Translations under genes and position numbers: made by a program
Part shown: positions 9,421 through 20,244 of the stretch, piece after piece
Numbering within the stretch: the first letter of the stretch is position 1
How the letters are laid out: every line of letters begins with the position of its first letter
Origin: Burkholderia sp. lig30
GTDB taxonomy: Bacteria; Pseudomonadota; Gammaproteobacteria; Burkholderiales; Burkholderiaceae
Direction: 5' to 3'
Assembly (NCBI RefSeq): GCF_000687455.2
Contig: NZ_JGVW01000080.1
Location: 62,001 to 126,000 of the forward strand
Length of the DNA stretch: 64,000 bases
Notes under the pieces: generated by a model
Told to the model about the DNA's origin: nothing
Database searches by the model: none
Seen by the model: only the letters and a program-made list of their open reading frames with translations

Positions 9421-10248
9421 TCAGCCGGCCTTGCGCGATGCCGCCAGCGCCTGCGCGACGCCGACGTATTCGGCCACGCTCACGTCTTCCGCACGGCGCG
9501 CGAGATCGAAGCCGAGCGCGTCGAAATCGAGGGCCTCGCGATAATCGCCGAGCGTGTTGCGCAGCATCTTGCGGCGCTGCGAGAACGCCGCCGTCACGAT
9601 TTCGCCCAGCAGCGCCGGATCGACGTCGGGCAACTCGTGCGGCGCGTACGGAATCATCCGCACGATCGCGGAATCGACCTTCGGCGGCGGCTGGAACGAC
9701 TCCGGCGGCACGTCCATCATCTTGTCCATCACGTAGCGGTACTGCAGCATCACCGACAGCCGGGAAAACGCCTTCGTGCCCGGCTCCGCGACCATCCGCT
9801 CGACCACTTCGTTCTGCAGCATGAAATGCTGGTCGACGACCACGTCGGCGAACGTCATCAGGTGAAACAGCAGCGGGCTCGAGATGTTGTACGGCAGGTT
9901 GCCGACGATGCGCAGCGACGGCGCGTCGCCCGGCGCGGCGAGCGAGCGGAAGTCGAACGCGAGCGCGTCGCCCGCGTGCAATTCGAGCAACGGCCCGAAG
10001 CGCTTCTGCAACCGGGCAATCAGGTCGCGGTCGAGCTCGACCGCGTGGAGGGGGGATTCGGGCGTCGCCAGCCACTCGATCAGCGGCTCGGTCAGCGCGC
10101 CGAGGCCCGGGCCGATCTCGACCATGCGCTGCCCGCGCACCGGCCCGATCGTCCTGACGATCGAATCGATCACGCCCTGATCGACGAGGAAGTTCTGCCC
10201 GAAGCGCTTGCGCGCGAAATGGCCCTGATGCTGTCTGCTGTTCGACAT
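9421..10248 (-). CDS. rsmA: 16S rRNA (adenine1518-N6/adenine1519-N6)-dimethyltransferase
   Basis: 275 residues (also called ksgA). Dimethylates two adjacent adenines in the 3' hairpin of 16S rRNA, using S-adenosylmethionine. R-K-R-F-G-Q-N-F-L is at 13-21, the SAM motif [10 protein letters not shown] near 45-53, and the catalytic N-L-P-Y at 117-120. The frame is open further upstream, but the ATG at 10246-10248 gives the typical start [11 protein letters not shown]. It is last in the lptD-surA-pdxA-ksgA cluster, a conserved order also seen in E. coli. Confidence 0.97.
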   Translation of the reverse strand: MSNSRQHQGHFARKRFGQNFLVDQGVIDSIVRTIGPVRGQRMVEIGPGLGALTEPLIEWLATPESPLHAVELDRDLIARLQKRFGPLLELHAGDALAFDFRSLAAPGDAPSLRIVGNLPYNISSPLLFHLMTFADVVVDQHFMLQNEVVERMVAEPGTKAFSRLSVMLQYRYVMDKMMDVPPESFQPPPKVDSAIVRMIPYAPHELPDVDPALLGEIVTAAFSQRRKMLRNTLGDYREALDFDALGFDLARRAEDVSVAEYVGVAQALAASRKAG

Positions 10249-10282
10249 CGACAATGAAAAACGAAAAACGCGAAAGGTGGAA

Positions 10283-11278
10283 TCAGGCGGCGCGGCGGTG
10301 GCGCGCCATCGTGACTGCGGTATCGAGCGCGGCGACCATGCTGCCCGGATCGGCGCGGCCGGTGCCCGCAAGATCGAGCGCCGTGCCGTGATCGACCGAC
10401 GTGCGGATGATCGGCAAGCCGAGCGTAACGTTGATGCCCTCGCCGAACGTCGCGTACTTGAGCACCGGCAATCCCTGGTCGTGGAACATCGCGAGCACGC
10501 AGTCGGCATCGGCGAGATGGCGCGGCTGAAACAGCGTGTCGGCCGGATACGGCCCGCGCGCGTCGATGCCCTGCGCTTGCGCGCGCCCGAGCGCCGGCGC
10601 GATCACGTCGATCTCCTCGCGGCCGAGATAGCCGTTCTCGCCGGCATGCGGATTGAGCCCCGTGACGAGGATGCGCGGCGCGGCAAGGCCGAAGTCGCGG
10701 CGCAGATCGCGATCGATGATCGCGAGCGTCTCGAGCAGCCCGTCGACGGTCAGCGCCGCCGGCACGTCCCTGAGCGGCAGATGCGTCGTCGCGAGCGCGA
10801 CGCGCAGCGGCCTCTCGCCGGTACCGGCCAGCATCATCACGACGCGCGGCGTGCCGGTGCGCTCGGCGAGATATTCGGTATGGCCGGTAAACGGCACGCC
10901 GGCATCGTTGATCGTGCTCTTTTGCAGCGGCGCGGTGACGATCGCGTCGAATTCGCCCGCCAGCGCGCCGTCGATCGCCGCGTCGAGCAGCGCGAGCACG
11001 TATTTGCCGTTTGCGGCGTCCAGCGTGCCCGCCCGGGCGGGCACGGCGAGCGGGCGATCGGCGACGGCGACCTGGCCGGCCGCCACGAGCGCGGCCCAAT
11101 CGACGCCGACCGCCGCCGCGCGCGCGCCGAGCAGCGCCGCGTCGCCGAGGACGGTGAAGCGCGCGTCGGGCCACCGCCGCGCGGCGTCGCGCAGCGCCTG
11201 CGCGGTCAGTTCGGGGCCGACACCGGCCGGCTCACCGGTGGTGATCGCGATGTGCAGCGCGGGCGCGAGCGAGGTCAT
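10283..11278 (-). CDS. pdxA: 4-hydroxythreonine-4-phosphate dehydrogenase
   Basis: 331 residues. NAD-dependent oxidative decarboxylation of 4-phosphohydroxy-threonine in vitamin B6 synthesis. Metal-binding histidines are visible in G-H-T-E-Y-L (His133), N-P-H-A-G-E-N and F-H-D-Q-G-L-P. The start [13 protein letters not shown] is a PdxA hallmark. It begins 11 bases after surA and ends 34 bases before ksgA, so it is co-transcribed. Confidence 0.97.
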   Translation of the reverse strand: MTSLAPALHIAITTGEPAGVGPELTAQALRDAARRWPDARFTVLGDAALLGARAAAVGVDWAALVAAGQVAVADRPLAVPARAGTLDAANGKYVLALLDAAIDGALAGEFDAIVTAPLQKSTINDAGVPFTGHTEYLAERTGTPRVVMMLAGTGERPLRVALATTHLPLRDVPAALTVDGLLETLAIIDRDLRRDFGLAAPRILVTGLNPHAGENGYLGREEIDVIAPALGRAQAQGIDARGPYPADTLFQPRHLADADCVLAMFHDQGLPVLKYATFGEGINVTLGLPIIRTSVDHGTALDLAGTGRADPGSMVAALDTAVTMARHRRAA

Positions 11279-11289
11279 CGGCAGCTCGC

Positions 11290-12654
11290 TCAGTTCGCCT
11301 GGCTCAGGCCGCCGAACTTGTACTGGACGTACGAAGAATCGCGCAGCTCGCGCAGCCAGTCGGAATACGCTTGCTCCGCCTTGCGCTGGCCGATCGCCTG
11401 ACGTGCGATTTCCATCTGCTGCTGCACCGAGCCTTCGGCCTCGCGGCGGCTGAGCACCTGGATCAGGTGGTAGCCGTATTCGGTGCGAACCGGGTTGCTG
11501 ACCTGGTTGTCCTGCAGCCCGTTCATCGCGCGCTCGAATTCCGGCACCGTCTCGCCCGGGCTGATCCAGCCCAGATCGCCGCCCTGCGACGCCGAGCCGT
11601 CCTGCGAGTAGGTGCGGGCGAACTTCGCGAAGTCGGCGCCGGCCTCCACCTGCTGGCGGATGTCGATCAGCTGCTGACGCGCCTGGCCTTCGGACTTGCC
11701 TTCGCCGACGCGCAGCAGGATGTGGCGCACGTGCGTCTGCATGATCTTCGGCGCCGCGGCCGTCGCGCCCTGGCTCTGGCGGCGGTCGACGAGACGCACG
11801 ATCTCGAAACCGTCGGGCACGCGGATCAGCGTCGGATTGACCTGGCCCGGACGCAGCTTCGATGCGGCGTCGACGACCTCCGGCGGCAGCGACGCGGGTG
11901 CCTTGAAGCCGAGGTCGCCGCCCTTCTTCGCGTCGCTCGCTTCGGAGTTGTCCTTCGCGAGCCGCTCGAAGCTGTCGCCCGACAGCGCCTTTTTCAGCAG
12001 CGCGTCGGCCTTCTTCTGCGCGATCTCGATGTCGGTCTGCGGCGCGTTGGTCGCCGCCTTCACGAGAATGTGCTGGAACCGCAGGTCCTGCTGCTGCGAT
12101 GCGCTCGGCCCGCGCTGGCTCGCGATGTAGCTCGCGACCTCGGCGTCCGACACCGTGATCTTGCTGTCGACCTCGCGCTCGCGCAGCTTCGAGAGCATCA
12201 GCTCGGTGCGCGCGTCGTTCTGGAACACGCTCCAGGGCACGCCCTGGGCCACGAGCCGCGTGCGGTACTGATCGAGCGTCATGCCGTTCGCCTGGGCGAG
12301 CCGCTGCAGCGTCGACTGCACGGTCGCGTCGTCGATCCGGATGCCGTCATCCTTGGCCTTTTGCACCTGGATTCGCTCGAGCACCATCTGGTTCAGCACC
12401 TGGCCGCGCAGCTGGCTCATCGACGGCACCGGCGCATTCTGCTGCTGCAGCCGGCGGACGATGAGGCCCAGGCGCTCATCCAGTTCGCGGCCCGTGATGA
12501 CGTCGTTGTTGACGACCGCGACGACTTCGTCGGCGAGCTGGGCGCCCGGGGTGCCGAGCGACTGCGCCGCCGCCGGCGTGGCGGCGAGCAGCGCGGCGGA
12601 TACGGCCAGCGTGGACGCGATTGCCGCGAAGCGAAGGGTTTTCTTCATTGCCAC
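11290..12654 (-). CDS. surA: Periplasmic chaperone / peptidyl-prolyl isomerase SurA
   Basis: 454 residues. An N-terminal signal peptide ends near A-A-A-Q (about residue 30). A SurA N-terminal chaperone region follows ([12 protein letters not shown]). Two parvulin domains come next: one near 190-290 (L-R-F-Q-H-I-L-V-K) and one near 300-410 (T-H-V-R-H-I-L-L-R). It escorts outer-membrane proteins, including LptD, across the periplasm. A second ATG at 12648 (third codon) is equally possible. It lies between lptD and pdxA. Confidence 0.97.
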   Translation of the reverse strand: MAMKKTLRFAAIASTLAVSAALLAATPAAAQSLGTPGAQLADEVVAVVNNDVITGRELDERLGLIVRRLQQQNAPVPSMSQLRGQVLNQMVLERIQVQKAKDDGIRIDDATVQSTLQRLAQANGMTLDQYRTRLVAQGVPWSVFQNDARTELMLSKLREREVDSKITVSDAEVASYIASQRGPSASQQQDLRFQHILVKAATNAPQTDIEIAQKKADALLKKALSGDSFERLAKDNSEASDAKKGGDLGFKAPASLPPEVVDAASKLRPGQVNPTLIRVPDGFEIVRLVDRRQSQGATAAAPKIMQTHVRHILLRVGEGKSEGQARQQLIDIRQQVEAGADFAKFARTYSQDGSASQGGDLGWISPGETVPEFERAMNGLQDNQVSNPVRTEYGYHLIQVLSRREAEGSVQQQMEIARQAIGQRKAEQAYSDWLRELRDSSYVQYKFGGLSQAN

Positions 12655-12726
12655 TGATACTCCATTGAAATCGGGCTGATCCGGTGCCGGCGCCGCCTGC
12701 TGCCGCTTGCCGCAGGCGCCTGGGCG

Positions 12727-15090
12727 TTACTCGTAGTTGCTGAAGCGGGACAGCGGCGGCGGCGCGGGCGGCAACGGCGTATAGCCCGGAATCCCGGTGC
12801 GGAACGCCGACACGAGGCCGTTGTCGACGCTCGACAGGCCCTTGAGCGTCAGCTGCGCCATGAACCGGGTGGACGAATTCTGCTGCCCGGACGAGTTCAC
12901 GCCGTTCGCGTAGCGCTGGATACCGACCCCGAGCGCCCAGCAGTCAGCGTCGTATTGTATGCCGAGCAGGCCGTCGACAATCCGGTCGTAGTGCAGGTCG
13001 TAGTTGAAGCGGCCGATCGCATACAGGCGGTGGGTCAGCGGCCATTGCGCGGACACCAGGAACTGGTTGATCGGCTGGCCGTCGAGCGTCGTGTTCGAGC
13101 GCGTGTATCGGTACGCGACGTTGATCACCTTGCGCAGCTCGGGGCTGTAGCCGAAACCGACGCTCGACTTCACGAGCTGGTTGTTGTCCATGTTGTACTG
13201 GAACGCCGTCTCCGACGCGAAGCCGGCGCCCAGCTTGATCGCCGCCCCCACGATCAGGTCCGAATGCTGCGCCTGCGACACGGGCTGCCCCGACGTCAGC
13301 GTCGTGCGCTGATCGGTGAAGTAGTACTGCTGCGCGATCATGAAGCGCGCGCGTTCGTCACCCGTCGTCGGATTGATGAAGCGGGTGGTAAGCGCCGCCG
13401 TCAGGCGGTTCGCGTCCGCGATCCGGTCGTTGCCGACGTACGTGTTCGGCTGGAACATCTCGGCCATCCCGAAATCGGACTCGGCCGTGTCGAAGAGCGG
13501 CGCGTTCGACTGGTTCCGGTATGGCGTATAGACGTAGTACAGGCGCGGCTCGAGCGTCTGGATGAAGTCCTCTCCGAACAGGCGCACCGAGCGGTCGAAG
13601 ATCAGCCCCGAGTCGAGGCTCACCGTCGGAACCGACTCCGTGAAGCGCTTCGGGACGTTCGGCGTGCCCGTCGATATGTAGCTCAGGTCGTAGGACGCGA
13701 CGTGATACTGGACCTTCGGCACCACAAAATAGCCGGGGCCGTACACGCCGTAGGCGATGTACGGGTTGAAGACGATCCGGTCGCCTTCGGTCGAGTCGCC
13801 GGTCGTGATGCGGAAACGCGAATAGTCCGCTTCCGCGCCGAAGTCGAACCCGCCGACGTTGTATTTCGTGTACTTCACGTTCAGCTGCGGCTCGCGGCTG
13901 TAAGGCGCAGTCGACGGCGGCAGCGTCTGCCAGTGCTGGTAGCGGGCAACCACCGACCACGGGCCGTTGCCGTACGTGAGCCCGGCTTCCTGCTGATACA
14001 GCATCTGCGTGCCGTTCACGAACTGGTTCGACATCGCCGTCAGGTCTTCCGGATAGGTGTTATCCGAGACCTTGCTGTAATACACGTACCCGCCGAAGCC
14101 GTTGCCGAAGTTCTGCTGGTGCTGCCAGTAGATCGCATAACGGTCGCGCTTCGCGAGCGCGTCATGCGGCAGGAATTCGCCCGTGAACGTGCCGGAATAG
14201 GTCGGCGACAGGTAGCGGAACGTCGCCTGCGTCTGCACCCCGCGCTTCGAGATGATGCGAGGCGTGATCGTCAGATCCCGGTTCGGCGCGATGTTGAAGT
14301 AGTACGGCAGCAACAGTTCGAAGCCGTTGTTCGAGCTCATCGAGAAGGTCGGCGGCAACACGCCGCTGCGCCGTTCGCCGGAAAGCGGGAACATCAGCCA
14401 CGGGCTCGCCATGATCGGCACGCCCTGGAAGAACACGATGCCGTTGCGGACGGAGCCTTCGTCCGTGCCGGTGTCGAACTCGAAGCGGCTGCCCTTGATG
14501 TACCACGCCGGGTTCGTCGCACACTGGCACGCGGTGTAGGTGCCGCCGACGAACACCGAGCGCTCGCTGTCGAGCATGTCGGCGCGCTCGGCGCTGCCCG
14601 AGCCGCCCGTCACGTTGAAGTGATACTTCGGGGCGGGCATGTAGCCCTGGCTCGCCTCGGCCTTCAGATGCGCCTCGGGTCCGGCGAACGACGTGTCGCC
14701 GTTGACCACCCTGACCTGGCCGTACGCATCGGCCACGTCCGTGTCCTGATCGTAATGAATCGCGTCGGCCTTGATGATCGCGCGGCCGCGGCGAATCTCC
14801 GCGGAGCCCTTTGCAGCCAGATCCTGATCGGCCGTGCCGCTCGTGTGATCGGCAATCACGAACGCGGCGGGCTTGCCGCCGCCCTGTTGCGGGTGATCCT
14901 CGAGCTGGGGCGCAAGGCGCAGATCCCACGGCGAATCGAGCTGCTGCGGCTGCGCGGCCGTGCCCGTCAGCTGCGCGTGCGAAACCGCCGGCACGAGGCC
15001 GGGCACGGCCAGGAGCGCGAGTGCGAGCCGCCGTTTGCGCGGCGCCCCGTTACCGGGGATAACAATCGGGAATAGCGGTTTGGGCGGCAT
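12727..15090 (-). CDS. lptD: LPS-assembly outer-membrane protein LptD
   Basis: 787 residues. Inserts lipopolysaccharide into the outer leaflet together with LptE. A signal peptide of about 40 residues ends near A-V-S-H-A. Next is an OstA/LptA-like beta-jellyroll region ([11 protein letters not shown]), then a long beta-barrel domain. Cysteines appear as C-Q-C near residue 190 and one near 730 (D-A-D-C-W), compatible with the inter-domain disulfides known in LptD. It is upstream of surA by 72 bases and divergent from amgK. Confidence 0.96.
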   Translation of the reverse strand: MPPKPLFPIVIPGNGAPRKRRLALALLAVPGLVPAVSHAQLTGTAAQPQQLDSPWDLRLAPQLEDHPQQGGGKPAAFVIADHTSGTADQDLAAKGSAEIRRGRAIIKADAIHYDQDTDVADAYGQVRVVNGDTSFAGPEAHLKAEASQGYMPAPKYHFNVTGGSGSAERADMLDSERSVFVGGTYTACQCATNPAWYIKGSRFEFDTGTDEGSVRNGIVFFQGVPIMASPWLMFPLSGERRSGVLPPTFSMSSNNGFELLLPYYFNIAPNRDLTITPRIISKRGVQTQATFRYLSPTYSGTFTGEFLPHDALAKRDRYAIYWQHQQNFGNGFGGYVYYSKVSDNTYPEDLTAMSNQFVNGTQMLYQQEAGLTYGNGPWSVVARYQHWQTLPPSTAPYSREPQLNVKYTKYNVGGFDFGAEADYSRFRITTGDSTEGDRIVFNPYIAYGVYGPGYFVVPKVQYHVASYDLSYISTGTPNVPKRFTESVPTVSLDSGLIFDRSVRLFGEDFIQTLEPRLYYVYTPYRNQSNAPLFDTAESDFGMAEMFQPNTYVGNDRIADANRLTAALTTRFINPTTGDERARFMIAQQYYFTDQRTTLTSGQPVSQAQHSDLIVGAAIKLGAGFASETAFQYNMDNNQLVKSSVGFGYSPELRKVINVAYRYTRSNTTLDGQPINQFLVSAQWPLTHRLYAIGRFNYDLHYDRIVDGLLGIQYDADCWALGVGIQRYANGVNSSGQQNSSTRFMAQLTLKGLSSVDNGLVSAFRTGIPGYTPLPPAPPPLSRFSNYE

Positions 15091-15267
15091 CTATCGTTTG
15101 GCGAATCGCCCCTCGTCAACCCTGGCTTTCGCGCGTCGCGGCCCGCGCAATCGAACCGTGACTGCGGCTGTGCGCATACCAGGGGAAGCGATCGGGCGAA
15201 CGGCGCCGCAGGCGGCGGGCCTGCACCGGCGAGAGCTGACACGGGGCGCGTCAAAAAAGTCGTGGGG

Positions 15268-15273
15268 TATTAT
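15268..15273 (+). promoter_or_regulatory. Possible -10 element for amgK-murU
   Basis: TATTAT in the context GGGGTATTATATGG, 33 bases before the amgK ATG, in the 215-base divergent gap with lptD. It is an AT-rich island in GC-rich sequence; no convincing -35. Confidence 0.4.
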
Positions 15274-15305
15274 ATGGCAAGACGTTCCTCCCTCCGCCGA
15301 GTTTC

Positions 15306-16340
15306 ATGACGCCCCCTTCTGCCGATTCCCGCTTCGACGCGCTCTGCGCCTGGCTGCGCCCGCTCGCCGAGCGCCACGCCCTCGATCTCGCCACCCTCGC
15401 GCCCGCCTCCGCGGATGCCAGTTTCCGCCGCTACTTCCGCGTCGCGTCGGCAACGAGCCCCGGCGGCTCGCTGATCGCCGTGGACGCCCCGCCGCCCGAG
15501 AAGTGCCGCGAATTCGTCCAGGTCGCGCAACTGCTCGCCGATGCGGGCATCCACGCGCCGCAGGTGCTCGCGCACGACTTCGACGCGGGCTTCATGCTCG
15601 TGACCGACCTCGGGCGCACGCAATACATCTCGGTGCTCGATGCGGCCGACCCGGCCGCCGCGCGGCCGCTGATGCGCGACGCGCTCGACACGCTGATCCG
15701 CTTCCAGCTCGCGTCCGCGCCGGACGTACTGCCGCCGTTCGACGACGCGTTCCTGCGCCGCGAGATGGACCTGCTGCCCGAGTGGTATGTGGGCCGCCAC
15801 CTCGGCCGGACCTTGACCGACGACATGCGCGGCACGCTCGAGCGCACCTTCGCGCTGCTGATCGCGAGCGCCCGGGCGCAGCCGCAGGGCTTCATGCTGC
15901 GCGACTTCATGCCGCGCAACCTGATGGTCGCGCAGCCGAACCCCGGCGTGCTCGATTTCCAGGACGCGGTCTACGGCCCGCTGACCTACGACGTCGTGTC
16001 GCTGCTGCGCGACGCGTTCATCAGCTGGGACGAGGAATTCGAGCTCGACTGCTTCGCGTACTACTGGGAAAAGGCGAAGAAGGCCGGCGTGCCCGTCGAT
16101 CCGGATTTCGGCGAGTTCTACCGCCAGCTCGAATGGATGGGCCTGCAGCGGCACATCAAGATCCTCGGCCTGTTCGCGCGGATCAACTACCGCGACGGCA
16201 AGCCGCACTACCTGGCCGACCTGCCGCGCTTCCTGGACTACGCGCGCAAGGTCGCGCTGCGCTACCGGCCGCTCGTGCCGCTCGCGAAACTGCTCGACGA
16301 TCTCGAAGGCAAGACGGCCGACGTCGGCTACACGTTCTGA
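15306..16340 (+). CDS. amgK: N-acetylmuramate/N-acetylglucosamine anomeric kinase
   Basis: 344 residues, aminoglycoside-phosphotransferase fold. Phosphorylates MurNAc and GlcNAc at C1 in the cell-wall recycling route that bypasses de novo UDP-MurNAc synthesis. The catalytic loop reads L-R-D-F-M-P-R-N-L-M (Asp and Asn of the APH-type D-x-x-x-x-N) and the metal-binding motif is L-D-F-Q-D-A. A-S-F-R-R-Y-F-R-V near the N-terminus is typical of this family. The next gene, two bases later, is murU, the known partner, which makes the assignment firm. Confidence 0.9.
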   Translation: MTPPSADSRFDALCAWLRPLAERHALDLATLAPASADASFRRYFRVASATSPGGSLIAVDAPPPEKCREFVQVAQLLADAGIHAPQVLAHDFDAGFMLVTDLGRTQYISVLDAADPAAARPLMRDALDTLIRFQLASAPDVLPPFDDAFLRREMDLLPEWYVGRHLGRTLTDDMRGTLERTFALLIASARAQPQGFMLRDFMPRNLMVAQPNPGVLDFQDAVYGPLTYDVVSLLRDAFISWDEEFELDCFAYYWEKAKKAGVPVDPDFGEFYRQLEWMGLQRHIKILGLFARINYRDGKPHYLADLPRFLDYARKVALRYRPLVPLAKLLDDLEGKTADVGYTF

Positions 16341-16342
16341 AG

Positions 16343-17062
16343 ATGACCGATACCCTGACCACGGCGATGATCTTCGCCGCCGGGCGCGGCGAGCGGATGC
16401 GCCCGCTCACCGACACCTGCCCGAAGCCGCTGCTCGAAGCCGGCGGCAAGCCGCTGATCGTCTGGCAGATCGAGCGGCTCGCGCAAGCGGGCATCGAGAC
16501 GATCGTGATCAACCACGCATGGCTCGGCGCGCAGATCGAGGCCACGCTCGGCGACGGCTCGCGCTGGGGCGTGCGGCTCGCATACTCGGCCGAGGACGAG
16601 GCGCTGGAGACCGCTGGCGGCATCGCGCAGGCGCTGCCGCTCCTCGAGCGCGGTGGCGGGCCGGCGGTGTTCGTCGCGGTGAGCGGCGACGTATTCTGCG
16701 AATTCGACTACCGCACGCTCGCCGCGCACGCCGCGCAGATGGCCGCATCCGCCGAGCCGGCGATGCACCTCGTGATGGTGCCGAATCCGCCGTTCCATCC
16801 GGCCGGCGATTTCGCGCTCGGCGCGAGCGGCGCGCTGTCGCTCGCGGGCGATGTGCGACTCACGTTCGGCAACATCGGGCTCTATGACACGCGGATGTTC
16901 CGCGACCTCGCGGCCGGCACGCGGCGCGCGCTGACGCCGTACTACCGCGCGGCGATCGAGGCAGGCCGCGCGACCGGCGAGCGATACGACGGGCCGTGGG
17001 AAAACGTCGGCACGCCCGCGCAGCTCGGCGAGCTCGACCTGCGGCTGCGCGGCGCGCGCTGA
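16343..17062 (+). CDS. murU: N-acetylmuramate alpha-1-phosphate uridylyltransferase
   Basis: 239 residues from ATG 16343, two bases after the amgK stop; the same frame stays open upstream but overlaps amgK. Nucleotidyltransferase that converts MurNAc-1-phosphate to UDP-MurNAc. The signature A-M-I-F-A-A-G-R-G-E-R-M-R-P-L-T-D-x-x-P-K-P-L is at the start. G-D-V-F-C-E-F-D carries the metal-binding aspartate, and W-E-N-V-G-T near the end is typical of MurU/RmlA-like enzymes. Confidence 0.92.
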   Translation: MTDTLTTAMIFAAGRGERMRPLTDTCPKPLLEAGGKPLIVWQIERLAQAGIETIVINHAWLGAQIEATLGDGSRWGVRLAYSAEDEALETAGGIAQALPLLERGGGPAVFVAVSGDVFCEFDYRTLAAHAAQMAASAEPAMHLVMVPNPPFHPAGDFALGASGALSLAGDVRLTFGNIGLYDTRMFRDLAAGTRRALTPYYRAAIEAGRATGERYDGPWENVGTPAQLGELDLRLRGAR

Positions 17063-17114
17063 CGGCCGCCGCGAACCCGGCCGGGCCGCGCACCGCGCGG
17101 CGCCGGCCTGGCCG

Positions 17115-18986
17115 TCAGACTTCTTCGGCCGCCTCGCCCGCGGCCGCCGCGCGCTGCTGCTGCAGCGCCCACATCTGCGCGTACAGCCCGTCCGCGCGAA
17201 TCAGTTCGTCATGCGTGCCGCGCTCGACGATCCGGCCGTGATCCATCACGAGAATCTGCTGCGCGTGCACGACCGTCGATAGACGGTGCGCGATCACGAG
17301 CGTCGTGCGATGCCGCGCAATCTGCTCCAGTTCGTGCTGGATCGCGCGCTCGGAGCGCGAATCGAGCGCGGAGGTCGCCTCGTCGAACAGCAGGATCGGC
17401 GGGCGCTTCAGCAGCGTGCGCGCGATCGCGACGCGCTGCTTCTCGCCGCCCGACAGCTTGAGCCCGCGCTCGCCGACCGGCGTGTCATACCCCTTCGGCA
17501 AGCTCTCGACGAACGTGTGGATGTGCGCGGCGCGCGCGGCAGCGATCACCTCGTCGCGCGACGCGCTCGGCCGTCCGTATGCGATGTTGTAGTAGATCGA
17601 GTCGTTGAACAGCACCGTGTCCTGCGGCACGATGCCGATCGACGCGCGCAGCGAGTCCTGCGTGACGTCGCGGATATCCTGCCCGTCGATGCGGATCGCG
17701 CCGCCCGCCGCGCGATCGAGATCGTAGAAGCGGAACAGCAGGCGCGACAGCGTCGACTTGCCCGAGCCGCTGTGCCCGACCACCGCGGTCGTGGTGCCCG
17801 CCTCGATCGTAAACGTCACGTCATGCAGGATCGGCCGCGACGGCTCGTACGCGAAATTCACGTGCTCGAAGCGCACCTGCGCGCCCGCCACCGCGAGCGG
17901 CTGCGCATCGGGCGCGTCGGCCACCTCCTTCGCCGACGACAGCAGGCCGAACATGCGGTCCATGTCGGTGAGGCTCTGCTTCAGCTCGCGATAGACGACG
18001 CCGAGGAAATTCAGCGGAATGTACAGCTGCAGCATGAACGTATTGATCAGCACGAGATCGCCGAGCGTGAGCTTGCCCGCGAGCACGCCCTGCGTCGCGC
18101 GCCACAGGATCAGCACGAGGCCCGTGCCGATGATCGCCTGCTGGCCGAAATTGAGCAGCGACAGCGAATTCTGCGACCGGATCGCGGCCGTGCGGTAGCG
18201 CTTGAGGTTCTCGTCGTAGCGTTGCGCCTCCCAGTCCTCGTTGCCGAAATACTTGACCGTCTCGTAGTTGATCAGCGAGTCGATTGCACGCGAGTTCGCG
18301 CGCGAATCGAGCTCGTTCATCGTGCGGCGGAAATGCGTGCGCCACTCCGTCACCTTCACGGTGAACCCGATGTAGACGATCAGCGCGGCGAACGTCACGT
18401 ACGCGTAGTACGCCTCGTACTTGACGACGAAAAAGCCGAGCACGAGGCCGACCTCGACGAGGGTCGGCAGGATGCTGTAGAGCGAATACGAGATCAGCTG
18501 CTGGATGCCGCGCGTGCCGCGCTCGATGTCGCGCGACATGCCGCCCGTCTGCCGTTCGAGATGAAAGCGCAGCGACAGCCCGTGCAGATGCCGGAACACC
18601 TGCAGCGCGAGCCGGCGCACCGCGCTTTCGGTGACTTTCGAGAACAGGATTTCGCGCAGCTCGGTGAAGAGCGAGGTCGACAGCCGCACGAGCGCATAGG
18701 CGACGACGAGCAGGCCGACGCCGCCCGCGAGCACGATCCCGGCCGACTGCTCGGCGCGGCCGAGCGCGGTCAGCTGCTGGACGGCGGCGAGATGATCGAC
18801 GATGCGCTTCATCACGACCGGCACGCCGAGGTTCGCGACCTTCGCGCCGATCAGGCAGCACAGCGCGAGCACGACCCGCCCTTTGTAGGTCGTCAGGTAA
18901 GGCAGCAGCGAACGGATGGTCTGCCAGTCGTTGCGAGGGCCGGTCTGAACCGGCGCGGGCTCGCCTGAAGCGGGAAATCGGCGCAT
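17115..18986 (-). CDS. Atm1-type ABC exporter, fused permease/ATPase
   Basis: 623 residues from ATG 18986. A TTG further upstream (19067) would add 27 basic, proline-rich residues. Neither start has a good ribosome site, so the N-terminus is uncertain. Six-helix ABC_membrane domain (about 40-340), then an ATPase with V-G-H-S-G-S-G-K-S-T (Walker A), L-S-G-G-E-K-Q-R-V-A (signature) and L-L-F-D-E-A-T-S-A-L-D (Walker B). E-T-V-K-Y-F-G-N-E in the membrane domain is characteristic of the Atm1/HMT1 group, which exports glutathione- or sulfur-linked compounds or heavy-metal conjugates. Substrate here unknown. Confidence 0.88.
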   Translation of the reverse strand: MRRFPASGEPAPVQTGPRNDWQTIRSLLPYLTTYKGRVVLALCCLIGAKVANLGVPVVMKRIVDHLAAVQQLTALGRAEQSAGIVLAGGVGLLVVAYALVRLSTSLFTELREILFSKVTESAVRRLALQVFRHLHGLSLRFHLERQTGGMSRDIERGTRGIQQLISYSLYSILPTLVEVGLVLGFFVVKYEAYYAYVTFAALIVYIGFTVKVTEWRTHFRRTMNELDSRANSRAIDSLINYETVKYFGNEDWEAQRYDENLKRYRTAAIRSQNSLSLLNFGQQAIIGTGLVLILWRATQGVLAGKLTLGDLVLINTFMLQLYIPLNFLGVVYRELKQSLTDMDRMFGLLSSAKEVADAPDAQPLAVAGAQVRFEHVNFAYEPSRPILHDVTFTIEAGTTTAVVGHSGSGKSTLSRLLFRFYDLDRAAGGAIRIDGQDIRDVTQDSLRASIGIVPQDTVLFNDSIYYNIAYGRPSASRDEVIAAARAAHIHTFVESLPKGYDTPVGERGLKLSGGEKQRVAIARTLLKRPPILLFDEATSALDSRSERAIQHELEQIARHRTTLVIAHRLSTVVHAQQILVMDHGRIVERGTHDELIRADGLYAQMWALQQQRAAAAGEAAEEV

Positions 18987-19062
18987 GGGGGGCGGGGGGG
19001 AAGCGTTCGGTCGAGCGGCGCGCGGCACACGGCGGCACAGGGCTCGATCGCACGCTTTCTCG

Positions 19063-19068
19063 TACAAT
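19063..19068 (+). promoter_or_regulatory. Possible -10 element for the thioesterase gene
   Basis: TACAAT followed by TTGCGG, about 105 bases before the chosen ATG. The hexamer is a common Burkholderia -10 form. No clear -35, and the leader would be long. Confidence 0.3.
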
Positions 19069-19174
19069 TTGCGGACGTTGTATTGTCGCAGAAGCCGGTT
19101 TGCGCCGCTGCCCGCGGGCTCGCCGGCCGCGCACGCCGACCGCCCCGCCCGATTACAGGATGAAAGCTCCCGCC

Positions 19175-19573
19175 ATGACCGAACCGACCCACGAACTCCC
19201 GCAAAAGCAGCCGGCGCTGCGCGTCGTCCCGCAACCGGCGGACGCCAACGTCCACGGCGACGTGTTCGGCGGCTGGATCATGTCCCAGGTCGACATCGCC
19301 GGCTCGATTCCGGCGAGCCGCCGCGCGAACGGCCGGGTCGCGACCGTCGCGGTCAATTCGTTCGTGTTCAAGCAGCCGGTGTTCGTCGGGGATCTGCTGA
19401 GCTTCTACGCGAGCATCCTCAAGACCGGCCGCACGTCGATCACCGTCGACGTCGAGGTCTACGCGCACCGCATGGGGCTGACGGGCGAAATCGTGAAAGT
19501 CACCGAGGCCACGCTCACCTACGTCGCCACCGGCCCGGACCGCCGGCCCCGCCCGCTGCCCGACATCGCCTGA
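19175..19573 (+). CDS. YciA-like acyl-CoA thioesterase
   Basis: 132 residues from ATG 19175; an ATG at 19160 would add five residues. Hotdog-fold thioesterase that hydrolyses acyl-CoA to free acid and CoA. The N-V-H-G-D-V-F-G-G-W-I-M-S-Q-V-D segment holds the catalytic aspartate and matches the YciA group. V-N-S-F-V-F-K-Q-P-V-F-V-G-D follows as expected. Divergent from the ABC exporter. Confidence 0.88.
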   Translation: MTEPTHELPQKQPALRVVPQPADANVHGDVFGGWIMSQVDIAGSIPASRRANGRVATVAVNSFVFKQPVFVGDLLSFYASILKTGRTSITVDVEVYAHRMGLTGEIVKVTEATLTYVATGPDRRPRPLPDIA

Positions 19574-19641
19574 CGCGCGGCCGGCGCGCCGCCCGCGTCA
19601 GGCGGCAGCGCGCCAATCGAGCCGCCCCGGGCGGCCGCGCG

Positions 19642-20127
19642 TCAGTGCGCGGCGAGCCCGAACTCCTGCATCGCCGGCACGAAATCGTGATTGAGTTTCG
19701 GCTTGCGGGACAGCTTCATCAGCACATAGCGCTGGAATGGCGCCAGCCCGTTCCATTGCGCCAGATCCGGCGCGCTCAATCCCGCGAGCACGCTTTGCTG
19801 CACGAGTGCCGCCGGCACCGCGTCGATGCTGCGCCAGGCCGGATGCTCGTCCGGCTGAAACCAGCCCGGCTCGAGATCGGCGTGCGTGCGCAGCATCTCG
19901 AACAGCGCATGATCGAAGTTGGGCTCGATCCCGGTGTCGTCATCGGCAGGGAAGCGGGCGAGCAGCTTGCGATCCTCGATCGGCAGCAACTGCCACTGTT
20001 CGAGCGAAATCCGCAAGCCGAAGCGGTCGAGGTTGAAGCGCACGATCATCGGGATATAGGTGAAATTTTCCGACGAATCGCGTTCGAAATTGAATAGCAA
20101 CGGTGCGTCGCTGAGTCCCATGGTCAT
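19642..20127 (-). CDS. NarM-like nitrate-reductase-associated protein (Nitr_red_assoc family)
   Basis: 161 residues from ATG 20127; ATG 20121 is the third codon and equally possible. The start L-F-N-F-E-R-D followed by Y-I-P-M-I-V-R-F-N-L-D-R-F-G-L-R-I-S-L-E-x-W resembles the cyanobacterial NarM/nitrate-reductase-associated family (F-x-F-E-x-D-F, I-P-M-x-V-R-x-K-L-D). Those proteins are encoded beside nitrate reductase and molybdopterin genes and are needed for nitrate-reductase activity. No membrane segment or signal peptide. The next gene, divergent, is fdhD, another molybdoenzyme maturation factor, which supports a molybdoenzyme role. Family recognition is by eye. Confidence 0.65.
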   Translation of the reverse strand: MTMGLSDAPLLFNFERDSSENFTYIPMIVRFNLDRFGLRISLEQWQLLPIEDRKLLARFPADDDTGIEPNFDHALFEMLRTHADLEPGWFQPDEHPAWRSIDAVPAALVQQSVLAGLSAPDLAQWNGLAPFQRYVLMKLSRKPKLNHDFVPAMQEFGLAAH

Positions 20128-20171
20128 ACCCGAGAAATGACAAGTGCCGGCGCGATTGGCCTGCCTGAGGT

Positions 20172-20177
20172 ATTTTA
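20172..20177 (-). promoter_or_regulatory. Possible -10 element for the NarM-like gene
   Basis: Minus-strand TAAAAT within an AT-rich patch of the 117-base gap between the NarM-like gene and fdhD, about 45 bases before the ATG. The same patch read on + (TATTTTAGAT, 20171-20180) could serve fdhD, so the two promoters may overlap. Confidence 0.35.
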
Positions 20178-20244
20178 GATCCTCTACGCGCGAACGGCGG
20201 ACGCGATCGTCCGCACGCCGCGCTCAACCTACGGGAGTCTCCTT